NCBI GenBank assembly: GCA_021107375.1
Contig: JAIOSY010000199.1
Coordinates: forward strand, 1 to 7,298
DNA length: 7,298 nucleotides
Direction of reading: 5' to 3'
Source: Sulfurimonas sp.
GTDB lineage: Bacteria; Campylobacterota; Campylobacteria; Campylobacterales; Sulfurimonadaceae
Under the pieces are notes generated by a model that saw only the letters and a program-made list of their open reading frames with translations, made no database searches and was not told the origin of the DNA. Positions 1-6,768 of the stretch are shown one piece after another (positions within the stretch are counted from its first letter, which is position 1; the number at the start of each line of letters is the position of its first letter). Both the position numbers and the translations under genes were made by a program.

Positions 1-267
1 GTTGAAAACTATACAAAAGAGTTACAAGAGTATAAAGATTTTTTTCTAAAGTATTGTGTGATTTTCAACTATGGGATGATGCCAAAAAATATACTTTTGA
101 GAAAAACTAGTGAATCTGAATCTAATTTAGTCTTAATTGACGGACTTGGGGATATAACATATTTTACCTTTCCAAATAAAATCCCATACTTTGCCAGACA
201 AAAAATAAATAGACGCTGGGATAAATTTACAAAAAAATACTTAACCAAAAAGAGAGTACTAGAATAG
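1..267 (+). CDS. YrbL-like kinase-fold protein, C-terminal part
   Basis: The reading frame is open from base 1 to the TAG at 265-267, so this is the last 88 residues of a gene that begins outside the window. The segment MMPKNILLRK, followed by SESESNLVLIDGLGD and then RRWDKFTKKYL, matches the C-terminal half of the PhoP-regulatory-network protein YrbL family (E. coli has KPQNIL, ISESE and LWKRF in the same order). The family has a protein-kinase-like fold. The Asn of KNIL and the Asp of LIDG sit where the metal-binding Asn and the DFG Asp of kinases would be. The substrate is not known. Its stop codon directly abuts the waaF start codon, so the two are probably co-transcribed, which hints at a role in LPS core synthesis or modification (inference). 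The GTG at 58 is an internal codon, not a likely start. Confidence 0.75.
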   Translation, partial: VENYTKELQEYKDFFLKYCVIFNYGMMPKNILLRKTSESESNLVLIDGLGDITYFTFPNKIPYFARQKINRRWDKFTKKYLTKKRVLE

Positions 268-1245
268 ATGAAAATTCTAATAATATTACCAAACTGGCTT
301 GGAGATGCTATCATGGCAACTCCTGCAATAGAGTTACTTTGCAAATACCATCCACATGCCAAACTTACTTTTGTTGGCAGTTATGTAAGTATTGAAGCGA
401 TAAAGCATCATCCACAATGTGAAAGAGCAGTAGTTGATGAAACAAAAAAAGCCTCAAACAGATTTTTGGCAACTTATAAACTTGCTCGTGATTTGGGTGA
501 ATTTCACTTAGGGGTTACTTTTAGAAATCAGATTCATTCATCTTTACTTCTAAGATTTACTAAAACAGTATTATGTTTAGCAAAACAATCATGGCACTCT
601 ATGTTTTTACTCTCACACACTCCAAAAATTAAAAGTAACAAACATTTAGCACTTCAGTATGCTGAACTAGCTATGATAAATGTTGATAATTATAAAAAAG
701 ATGATATCTCAAATTTAAAGCTATATATAAAGCCTAAAAAGTTTTCAAAACCAACTCTTGGCATAAATGCAGGGGCAACTTATGGAAGTGCAAAAAGATG
801 GTATCCAGAGAGATTTGCAGAGGTTGGAGCAGAGTTTAGCAGTAAATTTGACATTATTATTTTCGGTGGACCAAATGAAGTTGAGATGGCAAATGAGATT
901 GAACAAAATTTAAAAACTCGGCATGTGGGAAACTATATAAACTTAGCAGGAAAAACAAATATCCAAGAGTTATGCTCTAACATTGGTGGGTGTTCTTTAT
1001 TTATAACAAACGACAGTGGACCTATGCATGTAGCTGCTGCTTATCAAGTTCCAACAGTAGCTATTTTTGGACCAACAAAACATAAAGAAACTTCACAATG
1101 GATGAATGAAAAAAGTAAGATTGTAAGACATGATATGGATTGTTCCCCTTGTATGAAAAGGGAATGTCCACTTAAACATCATGAGTGTATGACAACTATC
1201 ACAGCCTCAGAGGTTATAGAGGCTGTAAAAGAGTTAGATATTTAG
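268..1245 (+). CDS. waaF: ADP-heptose:LPS heptosyltransferase II
   Basis: This glycosyltransferase family 9 enzyme transfers L-glycero-D-manno-heptose from ADP-heptose to the first heptose of the LPS inner core on the cytoplasmic face of the inner membrane. It has 325 residues, close to full length for the family. Visible marks are the N-terminal PNWLGDAIMATPA, with Asp13 in the position of the catalytic base known from WaaC. GATYGSAKRWYPERF (169-183) begins the C-terminal Rossmann domain, and TNDSGPMHVAAA (247-258) with AIFGPT (265-270) forms the ADP-heptose site. The tail CSPCMKRECPLKHHECM (292-308) has the four cysteines characteristic of WaaF rather than WaaC. ATG 268 follows the upstream stop with no gap and has only a weak purine-rich ribosome site (AGAGAG), which suggests translational coupling. 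The 3' end overlaps hldE on the other strand by four bases. Confidence 0.93.
   Translation: MKILIILPNWLGDAIMATPAIELLCKYHPHAKLTFVGSYVSIEAIKHHPQCERAVVDETKKASNRFLATYKLARDLGEFHLGVTFRNQIHSSLLLRFTKTVLCLAKQSWHSMFLLSHTPKIKSNKHLALQYAELAMINVDNYKKDDISNLKLYIKPKKFSKPTLGINAGATYGSAKRWYPERFAEVGAEFSSKFDIIIFGGPNEVEMANEIEQNLKTRHVGNYINLAGKTNIQELCSNIGGCSLFITNDSGPMHVAAAYQVPTVAIFGPTKHKETSQWMNEKSKIVRHDMDCSPCMKRECPLKHHECMTTITASEVIEAVKELDI
352..360 (+). repeat. CCACATGCC motif, site 1
   Basis: Exact copy inside waaF, in phase with codons, encoding Pro-His-Ala (residues 29-31). Confidence 0.7.
920..928 (-). repeat. CCACATGCC motif, site 2
   Basis: Exact copy inside waaF in the opposite orientation. On the coding strand it reads GGCATGTGG within Arg-His-Val-Gly (218-221), a different phase from site 1. 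Confidence 0.7.
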
Positions 1246-2675
1246 CAAGTTGTTCCTGCTTGTATCCTCTCTATCGTTTTTGTAGTGCTTTTTCCATCTA
1301 CAAAATCAACTAACTTTAATTCGCCAGAAAACTCAGTTCCAACAACAGTTTTCCCCTCATAATCTCCACCTTTTACTAAAACATCAGGTGCAACCATTTT
1401 AATGAGTTCATAAGGGGTATCATCTGTAAAAGGAACAACAAAATCAACAGCTTCTAAAGCTGCTAAAAGATATGCTCTATCTTGTGCAATATTTACAGGG
1501 CGAGTTGGACCTTTTAAACGAGATACTGACTCATCAGAATTAAGTCCTACTATAAGGATATCTCCGAAACTTTTAGCAATTTGAAGATACTTCACATGCC
1601 CAACATGTAAAATATCAAAACAACCATTTGTGAAAACAACTTTTTTACCATTTTCTTTATATCTTTTCACAACAGCTTGTATATCTTCAAAACTTTTTAT
1701 ATGAGCATCAGATGTACTTTTATGTAAACTAGCTTCATAATCTTCAATTTCTTGCATTGTTACAGTAGCAGAACCAATTTTTCCAACAACAACACCAGCA
1801 GCAAGATTTGCAAAGGCTGCAGTCTCCTCAATATTTTTTCCGCAAGACACGGCAAAAGCGATAGAAGCGATAACAGTATCCCCAGCACCAGTTACATCAA
1901 AAACCTCTTTGGCAACTGTTGGAAAAATCTTAAGCTCATCATCATAAACAGAGATACCATCTTCAGATAAAGTAATTAAAGATATATCTAAATCACACTC
2001 CTCTTTTAATTTAATAAGAGCCTTTTGTAAAGAGGTATTATCATTTATATCTACACCCGTAGCAAGAATCGCCTCTTTTTTATTTGGTGTTAAAAGGTAA
2101 GAACCTTTATATTTAGAAAAATCACGACCCTTAGGGTCAACAAGAACTTTTATATTATGATTTTTCGCTAAAGAGATAACACCTTGACATAATTTTTCTC
2201 TTAAAACACCCTTGCCATAATCTGATAATATAATTGCATCATATTTTGAGATAGTTTTAATTAAGGAATCAAGTATATTACTAACGGAATCATCACTTAT
2301 ATTTTCTTTACTCTCTTTATCATATCGAATCACTTGTTGTGAACTAGCGATTACTCTACTTTTTTTAGATGTTTTTCGTTCATTTTGAATAATAATATTT
2401 TGAGAATCAACACCTATAGTATTTAACATTGATTTTAACTCAATACCATTCTCATCATCCCCAATAACACTACAAACACTAACTTCCCCACCAAGGGCAA
2501 CAAGATTATTTATAACATTACCCGCACCACCAAGAACAGTGGTCTCTTTTGTAATATCTACAACAGCAACGGGAGCCTCAGGAGAGATTCTCTCACAACT
2601 ACCCCAAAGATAGTGATCTATCATCAAATCACCAATAACTAAAATATTTGGTTTAGAATTTTTAAGAGTTTTCAT
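1242..2675 (-). CDS. hldE: Bifunctional heptose-7-phosphate kinase / heptose-1-phosphate adenylyltransferase
   Basis: This cytoplasmic enzyme catalyses two steps of ADP-heptose synthesis: phosphorylation of D-glycero-D-manno-heptose 7-phosphate at C1, and, after GmhB has removed the 7-phosphate, AMP transfer to give ADP-D-glycero-D-manno-heptose. The 477 residues fit the fused form. Residues 1-315 are a PfkB/ribokinase domain with ISPEAPVAVVD (30-40), LGGAGNV (48-54) and the signature DVTGAGDT (260-267), where Asp266 is the expected catalytic base. Residues 340-477 are a nucleotidyltransferase domain with FTNGCFDILHVGH (348-360), whose HVGH (357-360) is the HxGH nucleotide-binding motif. ATG 2675 overlaps the hldD stop by one base (TAATG), so translation is coupled to hldD. 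The next step, epimerisation, is done by the HldD protein encoded just upstream. Both domains look intact. Confidence 0.95.
   Translation of the reverse strand: MKTLKNSKPNILVIGDLMIDHYLWGSCERISPEAPVAVVDITKETTVLGGAGNVINNLVALGGEVSVCSVIGDDENGIELKSMLNTIGVDSQNIIIQNERKTSKKSRVIASSQQVIRYDKESKENISDDSVSNILDSLIKTISKYDAIILSDYGKGVLREKLCQGVISLAKNHNIKVLVDPKGRDFSKYKGSYLLTPNKKEAILATGVDINDNTSLQKALIKLKEECDLDISLITLSEDGISVYDDELKIFPTVAKEVFDVTGAGDTVIASIAFAVSCGKNIEETAAFANLAAGVVVGKIGSATVTMQEIEDYEASLHKSTSDAHIKSFEDIQAVVKRYKENGKKVVFTNGCFDILHVGHVKYLQIAKSFGDILIVGLNSDESVSRLKGPTRPVNIAQDRAYLLAALEAVDFVVPFTDDTPYELIKMVAPDVLVKGGDYEGKTVVGTEFSGELKLVDFVDGKSTTKTIERIQAGTTC
1592..1600 (+). repeat. TCACATGCC motif variant, site 3
   Basis: One mismatch at the first base. 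It lies in the HxGHV codons of the hldE nucleotidyltransferase motif, so coding constraint alone may explain this copy. Confidence 0.4.
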
Positions 2676-3682
2676 TATTTCACTTCTTCATCATATACTC
2701 TTTTAATATCACTCACATAAGCTTTTATTCCATCTTCCATCTCAAAAGCTGGTTTATATCCAAGAGCATCTTTTGTAGTTTGAATATCTGCTTCAGTGTG
2801 GAATTGATAACTTCCTATAAAAGGATTTGAAATATATTCACATGCCAAGCTAGTTCCAAGTTCACTCTGTAAAATATCTACAATATCTTGAAAACTTCTA
2901 GCTTTTCCTGTCCCAACATTATAAATACCACTCTTCTTTGGTTTCATAGCTTTTATATTTGCTTGGATAATATCTTCTATATATATAAAATCACGAAGTA
3001 TTTTATCGCTATCTTCAAAAAGTTTAGGATTTTTTCCTGCTAAAATCTGATGTCCAAATTGTAAAACCATTGAAGCAGTTGTATTTTTAAAATACTCACC
3101 ATTTCCATACACATTAAAATATCTAAGCCCAACAATAGAAATATCAGATTTTTTTATATATTCACGACTTAAATTATCCATACTAAGTTTTGAGAAGCCA
3201 TAAACATTTTGAGGTGACTCTCTTCCAACTCTTTGAGGAGACTCAGCGTTACCATATGTAGCAGCAGACGACGCATATATAATATTGGCAGAATGTGTCA
3301 AAGCCAAGTCCAGTAGGTCTTTATACGCATTTACATTTGTTTTTATCATTAAATCTTGTTCTAACGCTGTAGTATCAGAGATTGCAGCTTCGTGAAATAT
3401 ATAATCAAATTTATAATTAGTTTCTAAATTTAAAAGTAAATCTTTATCATTAATATCACCACTAATAATCTCACCTTTAAAACCTAATAAGTTCTTGAAA
3501 TGCCCAAAACTCTTTAGGTTTCCATTAGATAGTGTCTCACCACTTCTAAAGCTATCAAGTACTACAATCTTGGCATGTGGATGGTTGTTTTGGAAGTAAA
3601 AAGCCAAGTTTGAACCAATAAATCCAGCACCACCAGTTATTAAAATTGTTTTATCTTTTAACGCATCTTCTATATATTTCAT
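2675..3682 (-). CDS. hldD: ADP-L-glycero-D-manno-heptose 6-epimerase
   Basis: This is a short-chain dehydrogenase-type epimerase that converts ADP-D-glycero-D-manno-heptose to the L-glycero form used by WaaC and WaaF. It has 335 residues, normal for the family. ILITGGAGFIGSNLAFYFQ (13-31) is the N-terminal nucleotide-binding Rossmann motif. SSAATYG (138-144) supplies the catalytic Ser region, and YGFSK (161-165) is the Tyr-x3-Lys catalytic pair. RYFNVYGNGEYFKN (187-200) and the following ASMVLQF are typical of HldD rather than generic GalE-like epimerases. The ATG at 3682 has a modest GGAT element upstream. It is the first gene of a two-gene unit with hldE and diverges from the cytochrome gene across about 110 bp. 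Confidence 0.93.
   Translation of the reverse strand: MKYIEDALKDKTILITGGAGFIGSNLAFYFQNNHPHAKIVVLDSFRSGETLSNGNLKSFGHFKNLLGFKGEIISGDINDKDLLLNLETNYKFDYIFHEAAISDTTALEQDLMIKTNVNAYKDLLDLALTHSANIIYASSAATYGNAESPQRVGRESPQNVYGFSKLSMDNLSREYIKKSDISIVGLRYFNVYGNGEYFKNTTASMVLQFGHQILAGKNPKLFEDSDKILRDFIYIEDIIQANIKAMKPKKSGIYNVGTGKARSFQDIVDILQSELGTSLACEYISNPFIGSYQFHTEADIQTTKDALGYKPAFEMEDGIKAYVSDIKRVYDEEVK
2838..2846 (+). repeat. TCACATGCC motif variant, site 4
   Basis: Same single mismatch as site 3. It lies in the Ala-Cys-Glu codons of hldD (residues 280-282), outside the catalytic motifs. Confidence 0.5.
3572..3580 (-). repeat. CCACATGCC motif, site 5
   Basis: Exact copy inside hldD. The coding strand reads CCA CAT GCC for Pro-His-Ala (35-37), the same tripeptide as site 1 in an unrelated protein. 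Confidence 0.7.
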
Positions 3683-3713
3683 TTACTTATCCATACTATT
3701 TTAGTTTAACAAA

Positions 3714-3726
3714 ATGATACAATATA
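3714..3726 (-). promoter_or_regulatory. Possible -10 element for hldD-hldE
   Basis: Read on the - strand, TATATT (3726-3721) and TATCAT (3719-3714) lie about 30-45 bases ahead of the hldD start in an AT-rich stretch. Either could act as a sigma-70 -10 box. There is no convincing -35, which is normal for Campylobacterota promoters. This is a weak call, based on position and base composition. Confidence 0.3.
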
Positions 3727-3758
3727 ATTCATTAACATGTATTTAAGACTCAAATCAC

Positions 3759-3764
3759 TATAAT
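3759..3764 (+). promoter_or_regulatory. -10 box (TATAAT) for the cytochrome c gene
   Basis: A perfect TATAAT lies 30 bases ahead of the ATG at 3795, giving an expected leader of about 20-25 bases. No good -35 is seen at 17 bp spacing, but the upstream sequence is AT-rich, as is common for sigma-70 promoters in this phylum. The match predicts strong expression. Confidence 0.6.
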
Positions 3765-3783
3765 TTGTCTGAAATTAAATCTC

Positions 3784-3789
3784 AAGGAA
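3784..3789 (+). promoter_or_regulatory. Ribosome binding site that fixes the cytochrome start
   Basis: AAGGAA sits five bases before ATG 3795. It supports this start over the upstream in-frame TTG at 3765, which has no such site and would put ten extra polar residues ahead of the signal peptide. Confidence 0.75.
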
Positions 3790-3794
3790 TAAAA

Positions 3795-4082
3795 ATGAAA
3801 AAAATCGTTATCGCTTCAATCGCTACTTTAGCACTAGCAACAGCTTCAATGGCAGCAGTAAATGCAAAAGCATGTACTTCTTGTCACGGTGCAGACTGGT
3901 CTAAAAAAGCTCTAGGTAAATCTCTAAATGTAGCTGAGATGACTCATGCAGATATCGCTGCTGCTCTTAAAGGGTACAAAGCTGGTACTTATGGTAAAGC
4001 TATGAAAGGTCTTATGAAAGGTCAAGTAGCTAAGTATTCTGATGCTGATTTAGACGCATTTTCACAAACTATCGGTAAGTAA
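3795..4082 (+). CDS. Periplasmic monohaem cytochrome c (c553-like, class I)
   Basis: The 95-residue precursor begins MKKIVIASIATLALATASMA, a textbook Sec signal peptide (K-K, hydrophobic core, small residues) with cleavage expected after residue 20. The mature protein of about 75 residues carries one haem-attachment motif CTSCH (27-31), with His31 as the proximal ligand. Met74 in LMKGQVAKYSDADL is the likely distal ligand, by comparison with the MTAQAKKLSDEDI segment that I recall from Helicobacter cytochrome c553. The expected role is a soluble electron shuttle in the periplasm, for example from the bc1 complex to a cbb3 oxidase or a peroxidase. The gene stands alone, with its own promoter and a hairpin after it, and lies next to but convergent with ccoS-ccoI. 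The partner enzymes are inferred, not shown by the sequence. Confidence 0.9.
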   Translation: MKKIVIASIATLALATASMAAVNAKACTSCHGADWSKKALGKSLNVAEMTHADIAAALKGYKAGTYGKAMKGLMKGQVAKYSDADLDAFSQTIGK

Positions 4083-4091
4083 TTTACCTTT

Positions 4092-4127
4092 TGAATTGCC
4101 TTTTATGGCAATTCATATCTCTATTTA
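4092..4127 (+). terminator. Hairpin terminator after the cytochrome gene
   Basis: TGAATTGCC (4092-4100) and GGCAATTCA (4107-4115) form a perfect 9-bp stem with a six-base loop. A moderately T-rich tail follows, without a long T run. The position ten bases after the stop fits Rho-independent termination of the cytochrome transcript. The same stem could also stop the ccoS transcript arriving on the - strand, but the flank on that side has no T run. Confidence 0.65.
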
Positions 4128-4135
4128 AACCAAAA

Positions 4136-4351
4136 CTATTCAGGTCTATAATTTCTTTTTAGTGCCTCTTTTTTTCGCTCTTGATTAACAGCATCATTTA
4201 ACTCATCTTCGCCATCAAATTTTGCAGCATTTAAAAACTTCTCTTCATCATCAAACTGACCATTTTTAACAGCCCAAAGAAATGCAAACAGAGCAATAGC
4301 ACCCAAAAATATAGATGCACCCAACATCATAGCAATTACCCAGTTATCCAT
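4136..4351 (-). CDS. ccoS: cbb3-type cytochrome oxidase assembly protein CcoS
   Basis: This small inner-membrane protein of 71 residues is required for maturation of the cbb3 oxidase, with a proposed part in cofactor insertion. One transmembrane helix is evident (about residues 4-27, WVIAMMLGASIFLGAIALFAFLW). It is followed by the family mark KNGQFDDEE (29-37) and a charged cytoplasmic tail ending in basic residues. It starts 11 bases after the ccoI stop. The AAGG of its ribosome site overlaps that stop (TAAGG), so the two are co-transcribed and probably coupled. The tail is somewhat longer than in short CcoS proteins, but nothing is missing. Confidence 0.88.
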   Translation of the reverse strand: MDNWVIAMMLGASIFLGAIALFAFLWAVKNGQFDDEEKFLNAAKFDGEDELNDAVNQERKKEALKRNYRPE

Positions 4352-4362
4352 CTATACCAACC

Positions 4363-6768
4363 TTAATTTTTATTCCACTGAAATCTAATTCTCATAGAGT
4401 TACCAACAACCAACAATGAACTAATAGACATTGATATAGCTGCAACCAAAGGTATCACAAAACCTGCCATAGCTAAAGGTATTGTTATCGCATTATATAC
4501 CAATGAAATTCCAAGATTTTGCTTAATCAATCCATATGTAGTACGAGATATTTTAAAAGCATCTTCAAGAGAATTTAATGAATCATCTAAAAGAATAATA
4601 TCACTAACATCAACAGCTATATCACTTCCACTACCCATTACAATACCAATATCAGCAGAAGCTAAAGCTAAAATATCATTAACCCCATCTCCAACCATTA
4701 CAACCGTTTTATCTTTGTTGTGTAACGCTTGAATATAATCAGCTTTATCTTCAGGAGTTTGCTCACTTATATATGTTTTTATCCCTACCTTATTGGCTAC
4801 TTTTTTAGCTGTAGTAGTATTATCACCAGTAAGCATAACTATATCTATGCCCCTTTGAGTTAAGTTATTTATTAAATTTTTTGCATTATCTTTTATCTTA
4901 TCACTTAACTCATAAATAGCAACAACTTCACCATCATAAGCAAAATAAAAAACAGTATTATCACTTTGATAATCACAAATAATTTCATTTTCAATAATAA
5001 GTTTAAGATTTCCACCTAAAATTTTAATATTCTCATGTTTAGCACTTATCCCACATGCCGGAACTTGCGTATATTCATCTAAAATATATTCATTAAAACT
5101 TTTATCATTTTTTAAATAATTTGCTATTCCACATGCCACAGGATGATTGGAGGATTTAACAAGAGAGTATAAAACTGATTTGTCAAAATCTTTAAATATT
5201 TTCTCTTTTATAACCTCTGGTTTTCCAACTGTAATCGTACCTGTTTTATCTAAAACAAGGGTATCTACTTTAGCCATAGTCTCAAGCTGAGCTGCTTCTT
5301 TAAAAAGAATCCCTCTTTTCGCACCTAAACTTAAACCTACTAAACTAGCAACAGGAGTGGCAAGAGCTAAAGCACATGGACAAGCAATAATAATAACAGA
5401 GATTCCAACCATAAAAGAGATTTCAAAACTATGTGGCCAAAATAACCAAGCTAAAAATGTAATAAAAGATAAAAGTAAAATTGTTGAAGAGAAATACTCA
5501 GATAAGTGGTTTGCCATCTGCTCTATTTTAGGTTTTTTAGTAATCGCAGACTCTAAAAGCGATACTAAAGAGGAGAGTGTTGAATGTTTAAAATCTTTAG
5601 TTGCCCTAAGATGAATATCAGCATCAATACTTGTTGTTCCACTAATCACAACATCTCCAACATTTTTATATATTGGTTCGCTTTCCCCTGTTAAATTTGA
5701 CTCATCAAAATAACCATCTCCTTGAAGAATTTCACCATCAAATAAAACTTTTTCCCCAGATGAAATAATAATAATATCACCAATACAAACATCATCAAGT
5801 TTACAAGAGATAATCTTATCATCTTTTATAATATTAACTTCACTAGGGATATTCTTACCCATAATATCTAATGCATCAGCAGCATTTTTCTTACTTAAAA
5901 CTTCTAAAAACTTACCAATAAGAACAAAAGTTATTATCATACTAACAGAATCAAAATACGCTTCACCCTGCTCTATGAGAGTAATATAGATAGAATAAAT
6001 ATATGTTAAAGTTGCCCCAGTTGCAACTAATATATCCATATTTACAACTTTATTTTTTATTCCATAATAAGCACCACGAAAGAAAATCCATCCACTATAA
6101 AATAAAACTGGAGTAGCAAGCACCCACTCTGCAACATTTAAAATAGTTTTCATCTCTTGAGTTATACCAGAAAAATATCCAGCATACTGAGCAACTGCTA
6201 TCCACATAATGTTCATAGAACCAAAAATAGCTACTGCCATTCGAAGATAATACTCTTTTCGTTTAGCATTAGCCTTAACTTCCATAATCGATGCATCATA
6301 AGGAAAAGCATTGTAACCAACTGCTCGAATCATATCTATAATACCAGATAGCTTCACAACTTCATCAGCCCAAATAATTGTTGCTTTATTATTTGTATAA
6401 TTAATATTGGCTTCAATTACTCCAGCCATTTGATGAAGTGCTTTTTCATTTAACCAAACACACGCTGAACAATGAATCCCCTCTATAATTAAAGAAACTT
6501 CACTAAAACCATCACTATTTACTTTTACAAATTTATCATAAAATGCAGGGGAATTAAAATTTGATGAATCCTCATACTGTCCAGTTTGAGGTGTTAATTT
6601 AGTATTACCAGCCTTTTCATAAAAACTATCTAAACCCTCTTCATTAAGAAGATGATAAACACCCTGACAACCATTACAACAAAAATAATGCTCACCATCT
6701 TTTATCATTACAGACTCATTAAATTCTAAATGACAATGAGTACAAGCTATATTATTTGACAAGTTCAA
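4363..6768 (-). CDS. ccoI: Copper-exporting P1B-type ATPase for cbb3 oxidase assembly (CcoI/FixI)
   Basis: This 801-residue P-type ATPase moves Cu(I) out of the cytoplasm for insertion into the cbb3 oxidase catalytic subunit. In order it has an N-terminal Cys-rich metal-binding segment (C9, C12, C30, C31, C34) typical of CcoI/FixI, and an HMA-like domain with GIHCSAC (97-103). Eight membrane segments follow at about 174-197, 208-230, 243-263, 273-291, 426-445, 451-475, 752-772 and 774-790. The actuator loop has TGES (360-363), helix 6 has the ion-site CPC (463-465), the phosphorylated Asp507 lies in DKTGT, HP is at 542-543, and the hinge GDGVND is at 693-698. Assignment to CcoI rather than a CopA detoxification pump rests on the N-terminal Cys segment and on the adjacent ccoS. 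Translation must start at TTG 6768 or TTG 6762, since the first ATG lies inside the Cys domain. AAAGGAAA lies just upstream. Confidence 0.92.
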   Translation of the reverse strand: MNLSNNIACTHCHLEFNESVMIKDGEHYFCCNGCQGVYHLLNEEGLDSFYEKAGNTKLTPQTGQYEDSSNFNSPAFYDKFVKVNSDGFSEVSLIIEGIHCSACVWLNEKALHQMAGVIEANINYTNNKATIIWADEVVKLSGIIDMIRAVGYNAFPYDASIMEVKANAKRKEYYLRMAVAIFGSMNIMWIAVAQYAGYFSGITQEMKTILNVAEWVLATPVLFYSGWIFFRGAYYGIKNKVVNMDILVATGATLTYIYSIYITLIEQGEAYFDSVSMIITFVLIGKFLEVLSKKNAADALDIMGKNIPSEVNIIKDDKIISCKLDDVCIGDIIIISSGEKVLFDGEILQGDGYFDESNLTGESEPIYKNVGDVVISGTTSIDADIHLRATKDFKHSTLSSLVSLLESAITKKPKIEQMANHLSEYFSSTILLLSFITFLAWLFWPHSFEISFMVGISVIIIACPCALALATPVASLVGLSLGAKRGILFKEAAQLETMAKVDTLVLDKTGTITVGKPEVIKEKIFKDFDKSVLYSLVKSSNHPVACGIANYLKNDKSFNEYILDEYTQVPACGISAKHENIKILGGNLKLIIENEIICDYQSDNTVFYFAYDGEVVAIYELSDKIKDNAKNLINNLTQRGIDIVMLTGDNTTTAKKVANKVGIKTYISEQTPEDKADYIQALHNKDKTVVMVGDGVNDILALASADIGIVMGSGSDIAVDVSDIILLDDSLNSLEDAFKISRTTYGLIKQNLGISLVYNAITIPLAMAGFVIPLVAAISMSISSLLVVGNSMRIRFQWNKN
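5051..5059 (+). repeat. CCACATGCC motif, site 6
   Basis: Exact copy inside ccoI, within the codons for Ala-Cys-Gly (571-573) in the nucleotide-binding domain. Confidence 0.7.
5129..5137 (+). repeat. CCACATGCC motif, site 7
   Basis: Exact copy inside ccoI, 78 bp from site 6 and in the same phase, within Ala-Cys-Gly (545-547) just after the conserved His-Pro. Confidence 0.7.

Noticed and set aside
292..307. Four-cysteine cluster at the WaaF C-terminus as a fused zinc-binding domain
   Set aside because: This CxxC...C...C tail is a normal part of WaaF proteins, not an added domain.
69..362. Open frame on the - strand opposite the YrbL-like tail and waaF
   Set aside because: It lies antisense to two well-supported genes, shows no recognisable motif, and has no ribosome site that I can see.
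1594..1608. Inverted repeat ACATG...CATGT next to motif site 3 (and a similar one at site 8)
   Set aside because: Both arise because His-Val-Gly codons (CATGTTGG) precede the motif on the coding strand. The arms are only five bases and the other six sites lack them.
1752..1970. Open frame on the + strand opposite hldE
   Set aside because: It is a mirror of the conserved PfkB region. Its Ser/Asn-rich translation has no family features.
3765..3794. N-terminal extension of the cytochrome from a TTG at 3765
   Set aside because: It overlaps the TATAAT box by two bases' distance from the promoter, has no ribosome site, and would bury the signal peptide behind ten polar residues. ATG 3795 has AAGGAA at good spacing.
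4092..4115. The hairpin as a strong terminator for the ccoI-ccoS transcript as well
   Set aside because: On the - strand the sequence after the stem is A-rich without a T run, so a bidirectional role cannot be claimed.
5357..5614. Open frame on the + strand opposite the CPC region of ccoI
   Set aside because: It is antisense to a strongly conserved membrane segment, and is explained by the ccoI coding sequence.
6157..6351. Open frame on the + strand opposite the N-terminal part of ccoI
   Set aside because: It is short and low in complexity, and lies wholly antisense to ccoI.
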